Source: Ensifer adhaerens (GTDB lineage Bacteria; Pseudomonadota; Alphaproteobacteria; Rhizobiales; Rhizobiaceae). Taken from it: a stretch of DNA of 64,000 nt. Under the pieces are notes generated by a model that was given only the letters and a program-made list of their open reading frames with translations, did not search any database and was not told the origin of the DNA. The stretch spans positions 124,001 to 188,000 of the forward strand of contig NZ_CP118610.1 in assembly GCF_028993555.1 (NCBI RefSeq). Direction: 5' to 3'. Each line of letters opens with the position of its first letter. The stretch's first letter is position 1. Both the position numbers and the translations under genes were made by a program. Below are positions 53,686-63,221 of this stretch, in pieces.

Positions 53686-55482
53686 TCAGAAGGCGGCCGC
53701 GTCGAGCGCCATCAGCGTGTCGGCGCCGGTTTCGATGCGGGCCTTGCGCAGGGCCGTTTCCGGCAGGATCCTTTCCATGAAGAAGGTCGCGGTGATCAGC
53801 TTGTTCTTCAGATAGTCTGCGCGCGCCGTTTCGCCAGAGGCAAGTTTTTCCTCAGCGGTCTTGGCAATTTTTGCCCACATGTAGCCAAGGACAACGAGGC
53901 CGAAGAGGTGCATGTAGTCGGTCGAGCCGGCACCGGCATTGTCGGGCTTGGCCATCGCGTTCTGCATGAACCACATGGTGGCGGCCTGCAGGTCGTTGAG
54001 CCCCTTCTTCAGCGCCTTGGTATAGGCGGAGAGCTTCTCGTTGCTGCGGTTTTCCTCGCAGAAGTCGCCGATCTCCTTGAACAGCGCCATGACGGCGCGA
54101 CCGCCGTTCAAGCCCAGCTTGCGGCCGACGAGGTCGAGCGCCTGGATGCCGTTTGCACCTTCGTAGATCATCGCGATGCGGGCATCGCGGACATACTGGC
54201 TCATACCGTGTTCTTCGATGTAGCCGTGGCCGCCGAACATCTGCTGCGCCATGACGGCGTGGTCAAAGCCCTTGTCGGTGAGCACGCCCTTCAGGATCGG
54301 CGTCATCAGCCCGAGGATGTCGTCGGCCGTCTGGCGGTCGGCGGCATTGTCGGAGCGGTGGGCGATGTCGGATTTCAGCGCGGTCCAGAGCGTGAAGGCG
54401 CGGCCGGCCTCGGTGAACGCCTTGATCGTCATCAGCGTGCGGCGCACGTCCGGATGCACGATGATCGGATCGGCCTTCTTGTCCGGAGCCTTCGGGCCGG
54501 AGAGCGAGCGGCCCTGGATGCGGTCGCGTGCATAGTTGGCCGCGTTCTGGTAGGCAATTTCGGCAATCGACAGGCCCTGGAGGCCAACGCCGAGGCGGGC
54601 TTCGTTCATCATCACGAACATGGCGTTGAGGCCCTTGTTCTCCGTGCCGATGAGATAGCCCTCGGCCTCGTCGTAGTTCATGACACAGGTCGAGTTGCCG
54701 TGAATGCCCATCTTGTGTTCGATCGCGCCGCAGGAAACGCCGTTGCGCTCACCCGGCTCGCCATCGGCGTTGAGCTTGAACTTCGGCACGATGAACAGCG
54801 AAATGCCCTTCACGCCCTCCGGCGCGCCCTCGATGCGGGCGAGCACCAGGTGGATGATGTTGTCGGACATGTCGTGTTCGCCGGCGGAGATGAAGATCTT
54901 CTGGCCGGAGATCTTGTAAGCGCCGTTGCCATCGGGGACCGCCTTGGTACGCAGCAGGCCGAGGTCGGTGCCGCAATGCGGCTCGGTCAGGTTCATCGTG
55001 CCGGTCCAGGTGCCGGCAACCATCTTCGGCAGATAGGCCTTTTTCTGTTCGTCTGTACCGTGGACCAGGATCGCGGCGATCGCGCCCTGGGTGAGGCCGG
55101 GATACATGGTCAGCGCCATGTTGGCAGACGACATGTATTCGCCAACGGCGGTGTGGAGCGTATAGGGCAGGCCCTGGCCGCCGAATTCTTCCGGGACCGC
55201 AAGGCCGAGCCAGCCGCCTTCGCGGTAGAGGTCGAAGGCTTCCTTGAAGCCCTTGGGCACGCTGACCGAGCCGTCGTCGCGGCGCTTGCAGCCTTCCTGG
55301 TCGCCGGAAAGATTGACCGGGAACAGAGCCTCTTCGGCAAGCTTGGCCGCCTCGCCGACGATCGCCTCGATCATGTCCGGCGTCGCATCGGCAAAACCGG
55401 GCAGGTTGTTGTAGCGCTCGATGCCGAGCACGTCGTTCAGGATGAAGAGGGTGTCGTCGACCGGGGCCTTGTAGATGGGCAT
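53686..55482 (-). CDS. fadE: Acyl-CoA dehydrogenase, long form (FadE-type)
   Basis: FAD enzyme for the first step of beta-oxidation, 598 residues, the long bacterial ACAD type that carries an extra C-terminal helical domain. It begins [20 protein letters not shown] and contains [40 protein letters not shown], the FAD loop [20 protein letters not shown] and [20 protein letters not shown] with the catalytic Glu region. Start ATG after GAGGAAAG. First gene of the operon; a fad-type operator lies 225 bp upstream. The symbol is by function; orthology to enterobacterial FadE is not implied. Confidence 0.93.
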   Translation of the reverse strand: MPIYKAPVDDTLFILNDVLGIERYNNLPGFADATPDMIEAIVGEAAKLAEEALFPVNLSGDQEGCKRRDDGSVSVPKGFKEAFDLYREGGWLGLAVPEEFGGQGLPYTLHTAVGEYMSSANMALTMYPGLTQGAIAAILVHGTDEQKKAYLPKMVAGTWTGTMNLTEPHCGTDLGLLRTKAVPDGNGAYKISGQKIFISAGEHDMSDNIIHLVLARIEGAPEGVKGISLFIVPKFKLNADGEPGERNGVSCGAIEHKMGIHGNSTCVMNYDEAEGYLIGTENKGLNAMFVMMNEARLGVGLQGLSIAEIAYQNAANYARDRIQGRSLSGPKAPDKKADPIIVHPDVRRTLMTIKAFTEAGRAFTLWTALKSDIAHRSDNAADRQTADDILGLMTPILKGVLTDKGFDHAVMAQQMFGGHGYIEEHGMSQYVRDARIAMIYEGANGIQALDLVGRKLGLNGGRAVMALFKEIGDFCEENRSNEKLSAYTKALKKGLNDLQAATMWFMQNAMAKPDNAGAGSTDYMHLFGLVVLGYMWAKIAKTAEEKLASGETARADYLKNKLITATFFMERILPETALRKARIETGADTLMALDAAAF

Positions 55483-55622
55483 TCTTTCCTCGCCTATTGG
55501 TGCTTCGGGCCGCCGTCTGTCGTCTTCGACGCCCGGTTGCAGGATGCCGGATGCGCCGCCCTCCTCCAGAGCGCCGTGCGTTCGGGTGAACACACAAAGG
55601 ACGCCCTAGCATTTTGATTCTA

Positions 55623-55668
55623 GAGCATCTTTCCGCCTCCCGTGAATCCACGTGAGAGCGGGATGCTC
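55623..55668. repeat. Imperfect palindromic element upstream of fadE
   Basis: Nested arms GAGCATC (55623-55629)/GATGCTC (55662-55668), CCGC/GCGG and CGTG/CACG with an AATC loop. It resembles, from memory, Rhizobiaceae repetitive palindromes beginning TCTAGAGCAT. A GANTC site (GAATC) lies in its loop. Confidence 0.6.
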
Positions 55669-55701
55669 CAGGGGGTCTCGCATCGTTGGCCGGATGCTAC
55701 A

Positions 55702-55730
55702 AAATTTTGACGTTTGCGTAAACGTCAAAA
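55702..55730. promoter_or_regulatory. Palindromic operator upstream of fadE operon (fad site 3)
   Basis: Arms TTGACGTTT (55707-55715) and AAACGTCAA (55720-55728) around GCGT, identical over 29 bp to 21266-21294. It lies about 225 bp before fadE and about 280 bp before podJ on the other side, so podJ co-regulation cannot be excluded. Confidence 0.75.
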
Positions 55731-55834
55731 ATCACGGGATGCGAAGTTTCGTCGCGGCACCCGAGGGGACGAAAGGGTGTCGAAACCCGCATTCACGGCA
55801 CAATGCTGCCAAATCGTTAAAAATCCTGGCCAGA

Positions 55835-55850
55835 TTAACCGCTTGTTTAC
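55835..55850 (+). promoter_or_regulatory. CtrA-box-like sequence upstream of podJ
   Basis: TTAA (55835-55838), seven bases, then TTTAC (55846-55850) differs by one base from TTAA-N7-TTAAC, the CtrA consensus. GANTC sites occur at 55616 and 55643. Suggestive only. Confidence 0.35.
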
Positions 55851-56011
55851 CACGTTTCGTGAAAGGTGCGTGTTGAGATGGTCAAAGCTGCAACCTGTCC
55901 TGGCGTCGCACCGTTGTAGTTTTGCCCGCGTCGGAAGCGCCACAGGGGTGAAGAAAGCTGTTTTCTTCCGTGACGTCTTTCGAGATGGCTGACGACAGGG
56001 GCAAGAACACA

Positions 56012-59000
56012 ATGAACGGATCGCGATCAAATCCTCAGCGTGCAGGCAGTCAGTCCTTTAGCGAGCGGCCATCGCTCGACGCCTTGAACCGCACCATTGA
56101 GGGGCTCGAAGCACGCATCGAGGGCCTCATGAATGGAGCTGCACGCGAAGTGGCGCCTCGGCCGCCCGAGCGCCTTCCGGTCCGCGAACCAGCCAGAGAG
56201 CCCGCAACGCCCCGTGACGCCGTCGCCGAAATCATGCAGCGCCAGCGCAGCCTCAGCGCTACGCGCGAACGGCCGTCGCTTCGCGACCGGCTGCCGCAGC
56301 GCGAGCCGGAACGCTACACTCCTGAGCGCCCCATCTCCGATCGTTTCGCCGACGAGCCGCGCCAGCAGCCGCTTCACACTCAGCCGCAGCGTCCGTCCTC
56401 GGCCGTCAACGATATCGCCGAGGCGCTGGTCGGTCTGCGCCAGGACCTCAAGCGCGACATCACCGATGGCCTCACGCGCGAGATGAATTCGCTCAGGTCC
56501 GAAATTCGCGGCATCAAGGCCCAGGCGCAGGATCACAGCTTCGCCGAAGACGTGCGCGGCGACATGCAGCGCCTTTCCGACAGCATCCAGCAGCTCGGCC
56601 GCCAGGCGTCACCCGCACAGGCGGACGCGCTGCGTGGCGACTTCGACGAACTGCGTGCGATGATCGACGGCCTGGCGCGTGAAGACAGCATGCGCCGCAT
56701 GGAAAACCGCTGGAATGGCGTCGAGGATCGCCTGATCGCGTTTGATCAGAACCGTGACGACGAACTGGTTGCGCTCGCCTATCGGCTCGACGAGATCAAG
56801 TCGCAGATCGGCTCGCTGAAGAGCAGCTCGGCCGTGGATGCGCTTGAGGACAAGCTGATCGCCGTCGCCGAGGCCATCGAAATGCTTGGCCGCCAGATCC
56901 AGCCTGATGACCGCCGCCTCGTTTCGCAGTTTGCAGACCTCGACAGCCGGCTCGATGAGATCAGCCGCGCCATCGCTGCCAACAGCCGCGCGGCAACCGG
57001 TCTCGACGGTGGCTTCGTCAATCGGCTGGAAAGCCGGCTTGGCGATCTCTCCCGCCAGATCGACAGCCTCTCGCGCCCGAATGATTCCGGCCTCGGCGCT
57101 CGCCTGGAAGCCTTGACCGCCCGGGTCGAGGACCTCGCTGGCGAAAAGGCGGCCGCCCGTCTCGAAGAGCGTCTCGACCAGCTTTCGCTGCTGATGGAGC
57201 GCAGCAACAGGACCGCGCAATCGGATCTCAACGATTATCTGTCGGACATTTCGCGCAAGATCGAGGCTCTGGACCAGGGCAGCGTCAACGACGCATTGGC
57301 CGAACGGCTCGACTATCTGGCACACCGGATCGACGAACTTGACGCCCATGGCGTTCAACCGGCCTCCGATCCGCGCTTCGACCGGCTGGAAGATCGCCTG
57401 GTCGGCATCGCGCAGCGTCTGGAAGAAACCCACGCTGCACCGTTCGATGATCGTGCCGCCCTGCAGAACCTCGAAGCGCAGATCGCCAATCTGTCGACGC
57501 TGGTCAGCCAGCCGCGCGCGGACGTTGTCGCGAGCGCCGTGCCCGTCGATTTCGAGAACCGCATGAGCGCGCTCGAGGATTACCTCTCGACCAGCGACGA
57601 ATACATCGTCGAGGCTGCCCGCCAGGCGGCCGAAGCGGTGATGGAAGCCTATGCCAAGAACGGCTCTCCGCGGGGTTCCGGCGGAGATCTGGCCGCGATC
57701 TCGGCGCTTGCCGAAGATCTCCGGACGCTCGAAGACCTCAGCCGCTCCAGCGAGGAGCGCACCGCGCGCACCTTCGAGGCGTTGCACGAAACCCTCGTGC
57801 ACATCGCCGACAAGCTGGAGCGCATCGAAAATCGCGAGCCGGCATTGTCGGTGCGCACCGAAACGCCGGTGGTGCGTGAACCGGTGGAAATGCCCAGAGC
57901 AAACCAGCCGGAATTCAACGATCCCTTCGCCGGCAACGATCTCGATGACCGTTACGAGGATCTGCAGCGCAACGTCCGCTCCCTGCAGGCCGAAGACCAG
58001 GCGGTGGTAGCCCAGACGGCCGAGCCGGCAACGGCCTTTGCCGATGATCAGCAGGTCTCGACCGTTGAAGTCGAAGACATGCGTGAACCGGCCGCTGCGG
58101 CCCGCACCGGCCTTCTTGCAGGCCTGACCCGGCGCTTCTCCGGCAAGCGGTCCGAGCCGGTGTCGGATCAGGCCCGACAGCTCGTCGAGCCGACCCCGTC
58201 GATTGATCCGTCCGAAATGCTTGCGCCCGAGGAAGCCAACCAGCTGCTCGAGCCGGGTTCCGGCGTTCCCGACGTCAAGAAGATCCTGGAACGCGTGCGC
58301 GCCGGGCAGATGAACAAGGCGGGCATTCAGCCGGCCGATGGCGACAAGTCGGATTTCATCGCTGCCGCCCGCCGTGCTGCCCAGCTCGCCGTCGAAGAGG
58401 CCGACACCCTGAACAAGGTCGGTCAGGGCGGAAAGACCTCCGGCATCGGTGGCGCATTTGCCCGTCACCGCCGGCCGATCCTGATGGCCGTCGGCGCTGT
58501 TCTACTGGCGATCATGTCCTATCCGCTGGTCAGCAACATGCTGAAGAAGCAGGAGACCGCACCGGTGGAGCCGGCCGCGATCATCGAGCAGCAGGCGGTG
58601 CCGGAATCGCGCGAAAACAAGATCGTCGACGACCTTCTGCCGCAGACCGCGGCCGTGGCCGTGGCCCCGGCTGAAACGCCGGTCACCGCAACCGAGACTG
58701 CTGTCGCAGCACCACTCGATTCCGTCGAAGCCCCGGCGAAGGTATCCGAAGCTTCGATCTCGGTACCGGCGACGGCCGTGCCGACGACCACCATTGCGAC
58801 GCCGGCCGAAGAGAAGGCACCGATGCTTGCACCGGTCGCCGAAACGAAAGCCGGTTCGACGGCCTCAGAGTTCCAGCCGACGCCCGCTGGCAATGCGCCG
58901 GCCACCGGTGCGGCTCTCGTCAGTTCTCCGGCAGGCGGTGCGGCAACGACCACTCTTGCACCGGTGTCCGCGCCGAGCGAAATCGCGCTGCCGGAAGGTT

Positions 59001-59836
59001 TCGGCCCGGCGGCGCTGATCACAGCCGCCAAGGGCGGTGACCCGCTTGCGTTCTACGAAATCGGCGCCCGCTTTAGCGAAGGCCGTAGCGTCCCTGAAAA
59101 CATGGCGGAAGCCGCCAAGTGGTATCAGCGCGCCGCCGACGCCGGTGTGATTCCGGCGCAGTATCGCCTCGCGAGCATGTACGAAAAAGGCATGGGCGTA
59201 ACGCGCGACGCCTCCAAGGCGAAGGCGCTCTATCTTGCCGCCGCCGGCCAGGGCAACGCCAACGCCATGCACAACCTCGCCGTCATGCTGGCGAGTGGCC
59301 GTGATGGTTCGCCTGACTTTGCCGAGGCAACGAAGTGGTTCGCCAAGGCTGCCGAACTCGGCGTTCGCGATAGCCAGTTCAACCTCGCCGTCCTCTACGC
59401 GCGTGGCAACGGCGTGCCGCAGGACCTGACCGAATCCTTCAAGTGGTTCTCCGCCGCCGCCCGCGAAGGCGACATGGATGCCGCCGCCAAGCGCGACGAA
59501 GTTGCCAAGGCGATGAAGCCTGAGCAGCTCGAAAGCGCCAAGGCGAAGGCGGATGCCTGGAAGGTGCAGCCGGTCGACGCCAAGGCGAATACGGTTGACG
59601 TTCCGGATGCATGGGTCGGTCCGGCCAACAAGACCGCCAGCGTCGACATGACCAAGGCGGTTCGCAATATCCAGGCGATCCTCAATAACAACGGCTTCGA
59701 TGCCGGCAAACCGGACGGCCAGATGGGCAAGAAGACCGTGGCTGCGATCAAGGCCTTCCAGAAGTCGGTCGGCCAGGAGCCGACGGGCGAGATCACCGAA
59801 CAGCTGGTCAAGGAATTGCTGAAGCGCAATTCGTGA
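56012..59836 (+). CDS. podJ: PodJ-like polar organizer: coiled coil, TM, Sel1 repeats, peptidoglycan-binding
   Basis: 1274-residue envelope protein with the PodJ architecture: a long cytoplasmic coiled-coil region (to about residue 650, DALNRTIEGLEARIEGLMNG onward), an acidic linker, one membrane helix near 821-842 (PILMAVGAVLLAIMSYPLVS), a Pro/Ala/Thr-rich stretch, periplasmic Sel1 repeats (~1005-1157, AAKWYQRAADAGVIPAQYRL, ATKWFAKAAELGVRDSQFNL) and a C-terminal peptidoglycan-binding domain (IQAILNNNGFDAGKPDGQMG). In Caulobacter PodJ localises polar factors; the rhizobial homologue affects cell shape and envelope. ATG 56012 preferred (AGGGG upstream) over 55985. Confidence 0.9.
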   Translation: MNGSRSNPQRAGSQSFSERPSLDALNRTIEGLEARIEGLMNGAAREVAPRPPERLPVREPAREPATPRDAVAEIMQRQRSLSATRERPSLRDRLPQREPERYTPERPISDRFADEPRQQPLHTQPQRPSSAVNDIAEALVGLRQDLKRDITDGLTREMNSLRSEIRGIKAQAQDHSFAEDVRGDMQRLSDSIQQLGRQASPAQADALRGDFDELRAMIDGLAREDSMRRMENRWNGVEDRLIAFDQNRDDELVALAYRLDEIKSQIGSLKSSSAVDALEDKLIAVAEAIEMLGRQIQPDDRRLVSQFADLDSRLDEISRAIAANSRAATGLDGGFVNRLESRLGDLSRQIDSLSRPNDSGLGARLEALTARVEDLAGEKAAARLEERLDQLSLLMERSNRTAQSDLNDYLSDISRKIEALDQGSVNDALAERLDYLAHRIDELDAHGVQPASDPRFDRLEDRLVGIAQRLEETHAAPFDDRAALQNLEAQIANLSTLVSQPRADVVASAVPVDFENRMSALEDYLSTSDEYIVEAARQAAEAVMEAYAKNGSPRGSGGDLAAISALAEDLRTLEDLSRSSEERTARTFEALHETLVHIADKLERIENREPALSVRTETPVVREPVEMPRANQPEFNDPFAGNDLDDRYEDLQRNVRSLQAEDQAVVAQTAEPATAFADDQQVSTVEVEDMREPAAAARTGLLAGLTRRFSGKRSEPVSDQARQLVEPTPSIDPSEMLAPEEANQLLEPGSGVPDVKKILERVRAGQMNKAGIQPADGDKSDFIAAARRAAQLAVEEADTLNKVGQGGKTSGIGGAFARHRRPILMAVGAVLLAIMSYPLVSNMLKKQETAPVEPAAIIEQQAVPESRENKIVDDLLPQTAAVAVAPAETPVTATETAVAAPLDSVEAPAKVSEASISVPATAVPTTTIATPAEEKAPMLAPVAETKAGSTASEFQPTPAGNAPATGAALVSSPAGGAATTTLAPVSAPSEIALPEGFGPAALITAAKGGDPLAFYEIGARFSEGRSVPENMAEAAKWYQRAADAGVIPAQYRLASMYEKGMGVTRDASKAKALYLAAAGQGNANAMHNLAVMLASGRDGSPDFAEATKWFAKAAELGVRDSQFNLAVLYARGNGVPQDLTESFKWFSAAAREGDMDAAAKRDEVAKAMKPEQLESAKAKADAWKVQPVDAKANTVDVPDAWVGPANKTASVDMTKAVRNIQAILNNNGFDAGKPDGQMGKKTVAAIKAFQKSVGQEPTGEITEQLVKELLKRNS

Positions 59837-60175
59837 CCTTTGGGCCTACGCCGTAATAAAGCCGCAGAGCCGGGCGACACGGGTTGCGGGTGGCGAAGCC
59901 GTCTGCCATGTGGCTGAAAAGGTTGAAATGTCAGGCCTGCTGCATAATTCCTTAATCGGAATCAGGCTAAGGAAGAACTGATGCAGCAATCAAGGTCCGG
60001 CAGTGGCCTTGGCACGTCCTGGCGGAAGCGCAACGCTGCAGGAGTGCATGACGGAAGCCGCCTCGCCCTCGGGAGAGGTGCCGGCCTTTCGAATAATCCC
60101 TCATTCGTGGTGAGTTGCTTGCCACACTAACCGGTTTGCCCGCATTGCGGGCCGTTGGCATATCGAGGACCCGGC
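59837..60175. other. 339-bp spacer between podJ and TauE gene; one palindromic repeat, no gene
   Basis: Holds the repeat at 59939-59987. Otherwise no open frame with coding character, no tRNA and no clear terminator for podJ. Confidence 0.5.
59939..59987. repeat. Rhizobial imperfect palindrome (GCTGCATAATTCCTTA type)
   Basis: Outer arms GCTGCAT/ATGCAGC and inner arms CCTTA/TAAGG with a 12-nt loop ATCGGAATCAGG-type centre. From memory this resembles a frequent Rhizobiaceae intergenic palindrome. The loop contains a GANTC site. Confidence 0.65.
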
Positions 60176-61102
60176 GTGACGATCTATCTGCCCATCGCAG
60201 AGTTGTCGGTGAACATACTCATCATTCTCGGTATGGGCGCGGCAGTCGGCTTTCTTTCCGGGATGTTCGGCGTCGGCGGCGGCTTTTTGATCACGCCGCT
60301 CCTGATCTTCTACAATATTCCACCTGTCGTGGCGGTGGCGACCGGCGCCAACCAGGTGGTTGCCTCGTCGATTTCGGGCGCGATCACCCATTTCCGACGC
60401 GGCACCATCGATATCAAGCTCGGCACGGTGCTCCTGTGCGGCGGTCTTGCGGGTGCGACCGTCGGCGTCTGGCTGTTTTCGCTGCTGCGCCGCCTCGGCC
60501 AGCTCGATCTGGTGATCTCGCTGCTTTACGTCGTGCTGCTCGGCACCGTTGGTGGTCTGATGCTCTGGGAGAGCATCACCGCCATGCGCAAGGCCGCCAA
60601 GAACCAGCAGACGACCTTGCGCCGCCCCGGCCAGCACAATTGGGTGCACGGGCTGCCGTTGAAGATGCGTTTCAAGAAGTCGAAGATTTATCTGAGCGTC
60701 ATTCCCGTCGTCGGCCTCGGCTTCTGCATCGGCATTCTGACGTCGGTCATGGGTGTCGGCGGCGGCTTCATCATGGTGCCGGCGATGATCTATCTGCTGC
60801 GTATCCCGACCAACGTCGTCGTCGGCACGTCGCTGTTCCAGATCATCTTCGTCTCGGCCTACACCGTCATCGTCCAGGCATCGACCAACTATACCGTCGA
60901 CATCGTGCTCGCCTTCGTCCTGATGATCGCCGGCGTCATCGGCGCGCAATATGGCGTGCGCGTCGGCCAGAAGCTGCGCGGCGAACAATTGCGCGCGCTG
61001 TTGGCACTGCTCGTGCTTGCCGTCGGAATTCGTCTGGCAGTCGAACTCGTCATCCCGCCGAAGGACGTCTATTCGGTCGTATCAGCGGGGTTCGGTTTCT
61101 GA
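60176..61102 (+). CDS. TauE/SafE-family permease (sulfite/organosulfur exporter-like)
   Basis: 308-residue inner-membrane protein with two homologous halves: GMGAAVGFLSGMFGVGGGFL near the N-terminus and GILTSVMGVGGGFIMVPAMI in the second half, each with the family GVGGGF motif. GTG start is 8 bases after GAGGA; an in-frame TTG seven codons upstream lacks a ribosome site. Its TGA overlaps the ATG of the next gene (TGATG), so the two are coupled. Confidence 0.9.
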   Translation: MTIYLPIAELSVNILIILGMGAAVGFLSGMFGVGGGFLITPLLIFYNIPPVVAVATGANQVVASSISGAITHFRRGTIDIKLGTVLLCGGLAGATVGVWLFSLLRRLGQLDLVISLLYVVLLGTVGGLMLWESITAMRKAAKNQQTTLRRPGQHNWVHGLPLKMRFKKSKIYLSVIPVVGLGFCIGILTSVMGVGGGFIMVPAMIYLLRIPTNVVVGTSLFQIIFVSAYTVIVQASTNYTVDIVLAFVLMIAGVIGAQYGVRVGQKLRGEQLRALLALLVLAVGIRLAVELVIPPKDVYSVVSAGFGF

Positions 61103-61902
61103 TGCTCCGCTTCGCTCGCACAGCCCTCGCTCTTTTCGCCCTTGCCCTGGCGGCGCCGGCCGATGCCGCGCTTCAGGATGAAAATGCCGACTTCACCGAA
61201 AAGCTGGAGATCGGCATCTCCACCGACGAGATCGCCATCACCTCGGATTTTCGCGGCGCGGATCTGACGATCTTCGGCGCCGTCGATGGCTTCGACCAGG
61301 GCCTGTTGGCCCAGGGCAGGTACAATATCATCGTGTCCCTTGAAGGTCCGAAGGACAATGCGACGGTGCGCAAGAAGGAGCGCGTCTTCGGCATCTGGGT
61401 AAACACCAGCTCCATGACCTTCGAGCTGGTGCCGGAATCCTACTCGCTGTCCAGCACCCGCGATATCGAAACGATCGCGCCACCCGGTGAGATGGGCAAC
61501 ATGGGCATCGGCGTCGACCATATGCGGCTGGTGCCGCTCGGCTTCGTCGGCGACGGCAGCAATCTCGGCGAGTTCCGCAGCGCCTTCCGCCGTATCCGCG
61601 AGACGAGCGGCGTCTACGAGCGCGATCCGGGCGGCGTGCAGTTTATCAGTGCCAGCCTGTTCAAGGCCTCGGTGCGCCTGCCGGCCAACGTGCCGAACGG
61701 CGTTCATGTGGTGCGCGCCTATCTCTTCCGCGATGGGGTCTTCGTCGCCGCCAAGGCGCTGCCGCTGCGTGTCGTCAAGACGGGCCTGGAACAGTTCATT
61801 ACCCAGGCGGCGCATCAGCAGCCGCTCTTCTATGGTCTCGTCGCCGTGCTGCTCGCAGTCATCACCGGCTGGGGTGCTAGCGTGATCTTCCGCAAGGAAT
61901 AG
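61102..61902 (+). CDS. TIGR02186-type conserved alphaproteobacterial membrane protein
   Basis: 266 residues, signal peptide (FARTALALFALALAAPADA), a large beta-rich extracytoplasmic domain (EIGISTDEIAITSDFRGADL, FGAVDGFDQG, ASLFKASVRLPANVPNGVHV) and a C-terminal membrane helix (QPLFYGLVAVLLAVITGWGA). It is nearly always next to a TauE/SafE permease in alphaproteobacteria as far as I recall, and here overlaps it by one base. Likely an accessory subunit; biochemical role unknown. Confidence 0.88.
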   Translation: MLRFARTALALFALALAAPADAALQDENADFTEKLEIGISTDEIAITSDFRGADLTIFGAVDGFDQGLLAQGRYNIIVSLEGPKDNATVRKKERVFGIWVNTSSMTFELVPESYSLSSTRDIETIAPPGEMGNMGIGVDHMRLVPLGFVGDGSNLGEFRSAFRRIRETSGVYERDPGGVQFISASLFKASVRLPANVPNGVHVVRAYLFRDGVFVAAKALPLRVVKTGLEQFITQAAHQQPLFYGLVAVLLAVITGWGASVIFRKE

Positions 61903-62102
61903 TTGGGCCAGGCGCTTACCCTGCGTTTTCTTTTGCCCGGCGTGCGTTTAAAGAAAGGGCAGCAGGATGCTTCAGGGATAAAATACCCGGGCATCTCGAA
62001 CATGTTGATCTGAACACGCCGCGCCGAACGCGCGCTGAAGTTCGAGAAGGCGATGCTTGGGCTCGTAGCGGCAAGCGACGCGACACAGACAGAGGAAGCT
62101 CG

Positions 62103-62339
62103 ATGAAACCGATTTTTGTCCAGTTGCAGTGTGCTCCCGGCAAGACCTACGAGGTCGCTGACGAGATCTACCGCAAGGAAATCGTTTCGGAAATGTACTC
62201 GACCAGCGGCGACTACGACCTGATCATCAAGGTCTACATCGAGGAAGGTCAGGATATCGGCAAGTTCATCAACGACAACATTGCCACCGTGCCGGGCATC
62301 TCGCGCTCGTTGACGACGCTGACCTTCAACGCGTTCTGA
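62103..62339 (+). CDS. Stand-alone Lrp/AsnC ligand-binding (RAM/AsnC_trans_reg) domain protein
   Basis: 78-residue alpha/beta protein equal to the effector domain of Lrp/AsnC regulators without the HTH: FVQLQCAPGKTYEVADEIYR, VSEMYSTSGDYDLIIKVYIE and SRSLTTLTFNAF. GAGGAAGCTCG precedes ATG. Such stand-alone proteins form decamers or similar and bind amino acids; they may modulate full-length Lrp proteins. No operon partner in the window; 200 bp of spacer precede it with no recognised site. Confidence 0.92.
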   Translation: MKPIFVQLQCAPGKTYEVADEIYRKEIVSEMYSTSGDYDLIIKVYIEEGQDIGKFINDNIATVPGISRSLTTLTFNAF

Positions 62340-62387
62340 TCAAGGGTTCGGCGACGTGCGGAAGGAACCGCACGTTCTCCCCCGGCA

Positions 62388-63113
62388 TCACGCGATCAGA
62401 TTGGCGAACCGGACCGAATAGATCCGGTCGCGTCCGAGCATGTGGGCAACCAGCTTGTTGCGGTCGAAGAGGCCGGTCATCGCCCGGTGCCGAAGGTCCA
62501 GCCCGCCAGTCGTGACCCCGAATGCCGGCATCAGCATGCGCGCGCCATCCGTCGCAAAGCAGGCGCGGCGCACGGCCCTTTCCCGTCTCACCACTGTCGC
62601 TGCCGGGTGCAGATGGCCGGCGATCTCGCCGACGGCGTCGCCGCGCTTCGGCTCGTGCCGGAAGATGAGCCCCGCATGGCCGAGTTCGTCCATCGACGCG
62701 CCCGGAAGTCCGAAAGCGCCATCCGGGTCATGATTACCGTTGATCCAGACCCATTCGCGCCCGAGCGCCATCGCCGCGATCATGTGCCGGAAGGCGTCCG
62801 GCATCACGGCCGAACCGACGCGGTCGTGGAAATTGTCGCCGAGGCTGATGACGAGTTTCGGGTCGTGGCGCGCGATCGCGGCTTCGAGCACGCGCAATGT
62901 CGCAAGCGTATCATAGGGCGGCAAAAGCATGCCGCGCCGGGCGAAGGCGGAACCTTTTTCCAGGTGAAGATCGGAAACGACGAGTGTGCCCGTCTCCGGC
63001 AGGTAGAGACCGCCGAGCGGATCGCATATGCCTTCCACGCCGTTCACGACGATGCGCGCCGAGATCGGCGTGGCGTCAGTCACCGGCGAAAGGGCATGGG
63101 CAAGCCTGTTCAT
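62388..63113 (-). CDS. pdeM: Ligase-associated DNA-damage-response endonuclease PdeM
   Basis: 241-residue calcineurin-like phosphoesterase of the bacterial lig-associated repair set. Metal-binding motifs: VVSDLHLEKGSAFARRG, LVISLGDNFHDRVG, VWINGNHDP and IAGHLHPAATV. Start ATG (MNRLAHALSP); an ATG five codons upstream is possible. It follows the helicase gene on the same strand after 108 bp; the pair normally works with an ATP-dependent DNA ligase and exonuclease. Confidence 0.92.
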   Translation of the reverse strand: MNRLAHALSPVTDATPISARIVVNGVEGICDPLGGLYLPETGTLVVSDLHLEKGSAFARRGMLLPPYDTLATLRVLEAAIARHDPKLVISLGDNFHDRVGSAVMPDAFRHMIAAMALGREWVWINGNHDPDGAFGLPGASMDELGHAGLIFRHEPKRGDAVGEIAGHLHPAATVVRRERAVRRACFATDGARMLMPAFGVTTGGLDLRHRAMTGLFDRNKLVAHMLGRDRIYSVRFANLIA

Positions 63114-63221
63114 GCATCGTCTCTTCATATGCCGCCGGCAAAGACCGGCCTTCCAGATTTCGTACAACGAGACAGGAAGGGCGTTTGGCCCTCCGGTCCG
63201 CAGTGATCACTCGTCAGCCCC

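Noticed and set aside
53671..55617. Long open frame antisense to the acyl-CoA dehydrogenase gene (648 codons)
   Set aside because: Same high-GC antisense artefact; no recognisable domain. Similar frames antisense to kdpA, kdpB, pst genes and podJ were dropped for the same reason.
21266..55730. The two identical 29-bp copies as transposon ends or a mobile repeat
   Set aside because: They sit in promoter regions of related genes, are palindromic at the core, and the flanks share no further similarity or target duplication.
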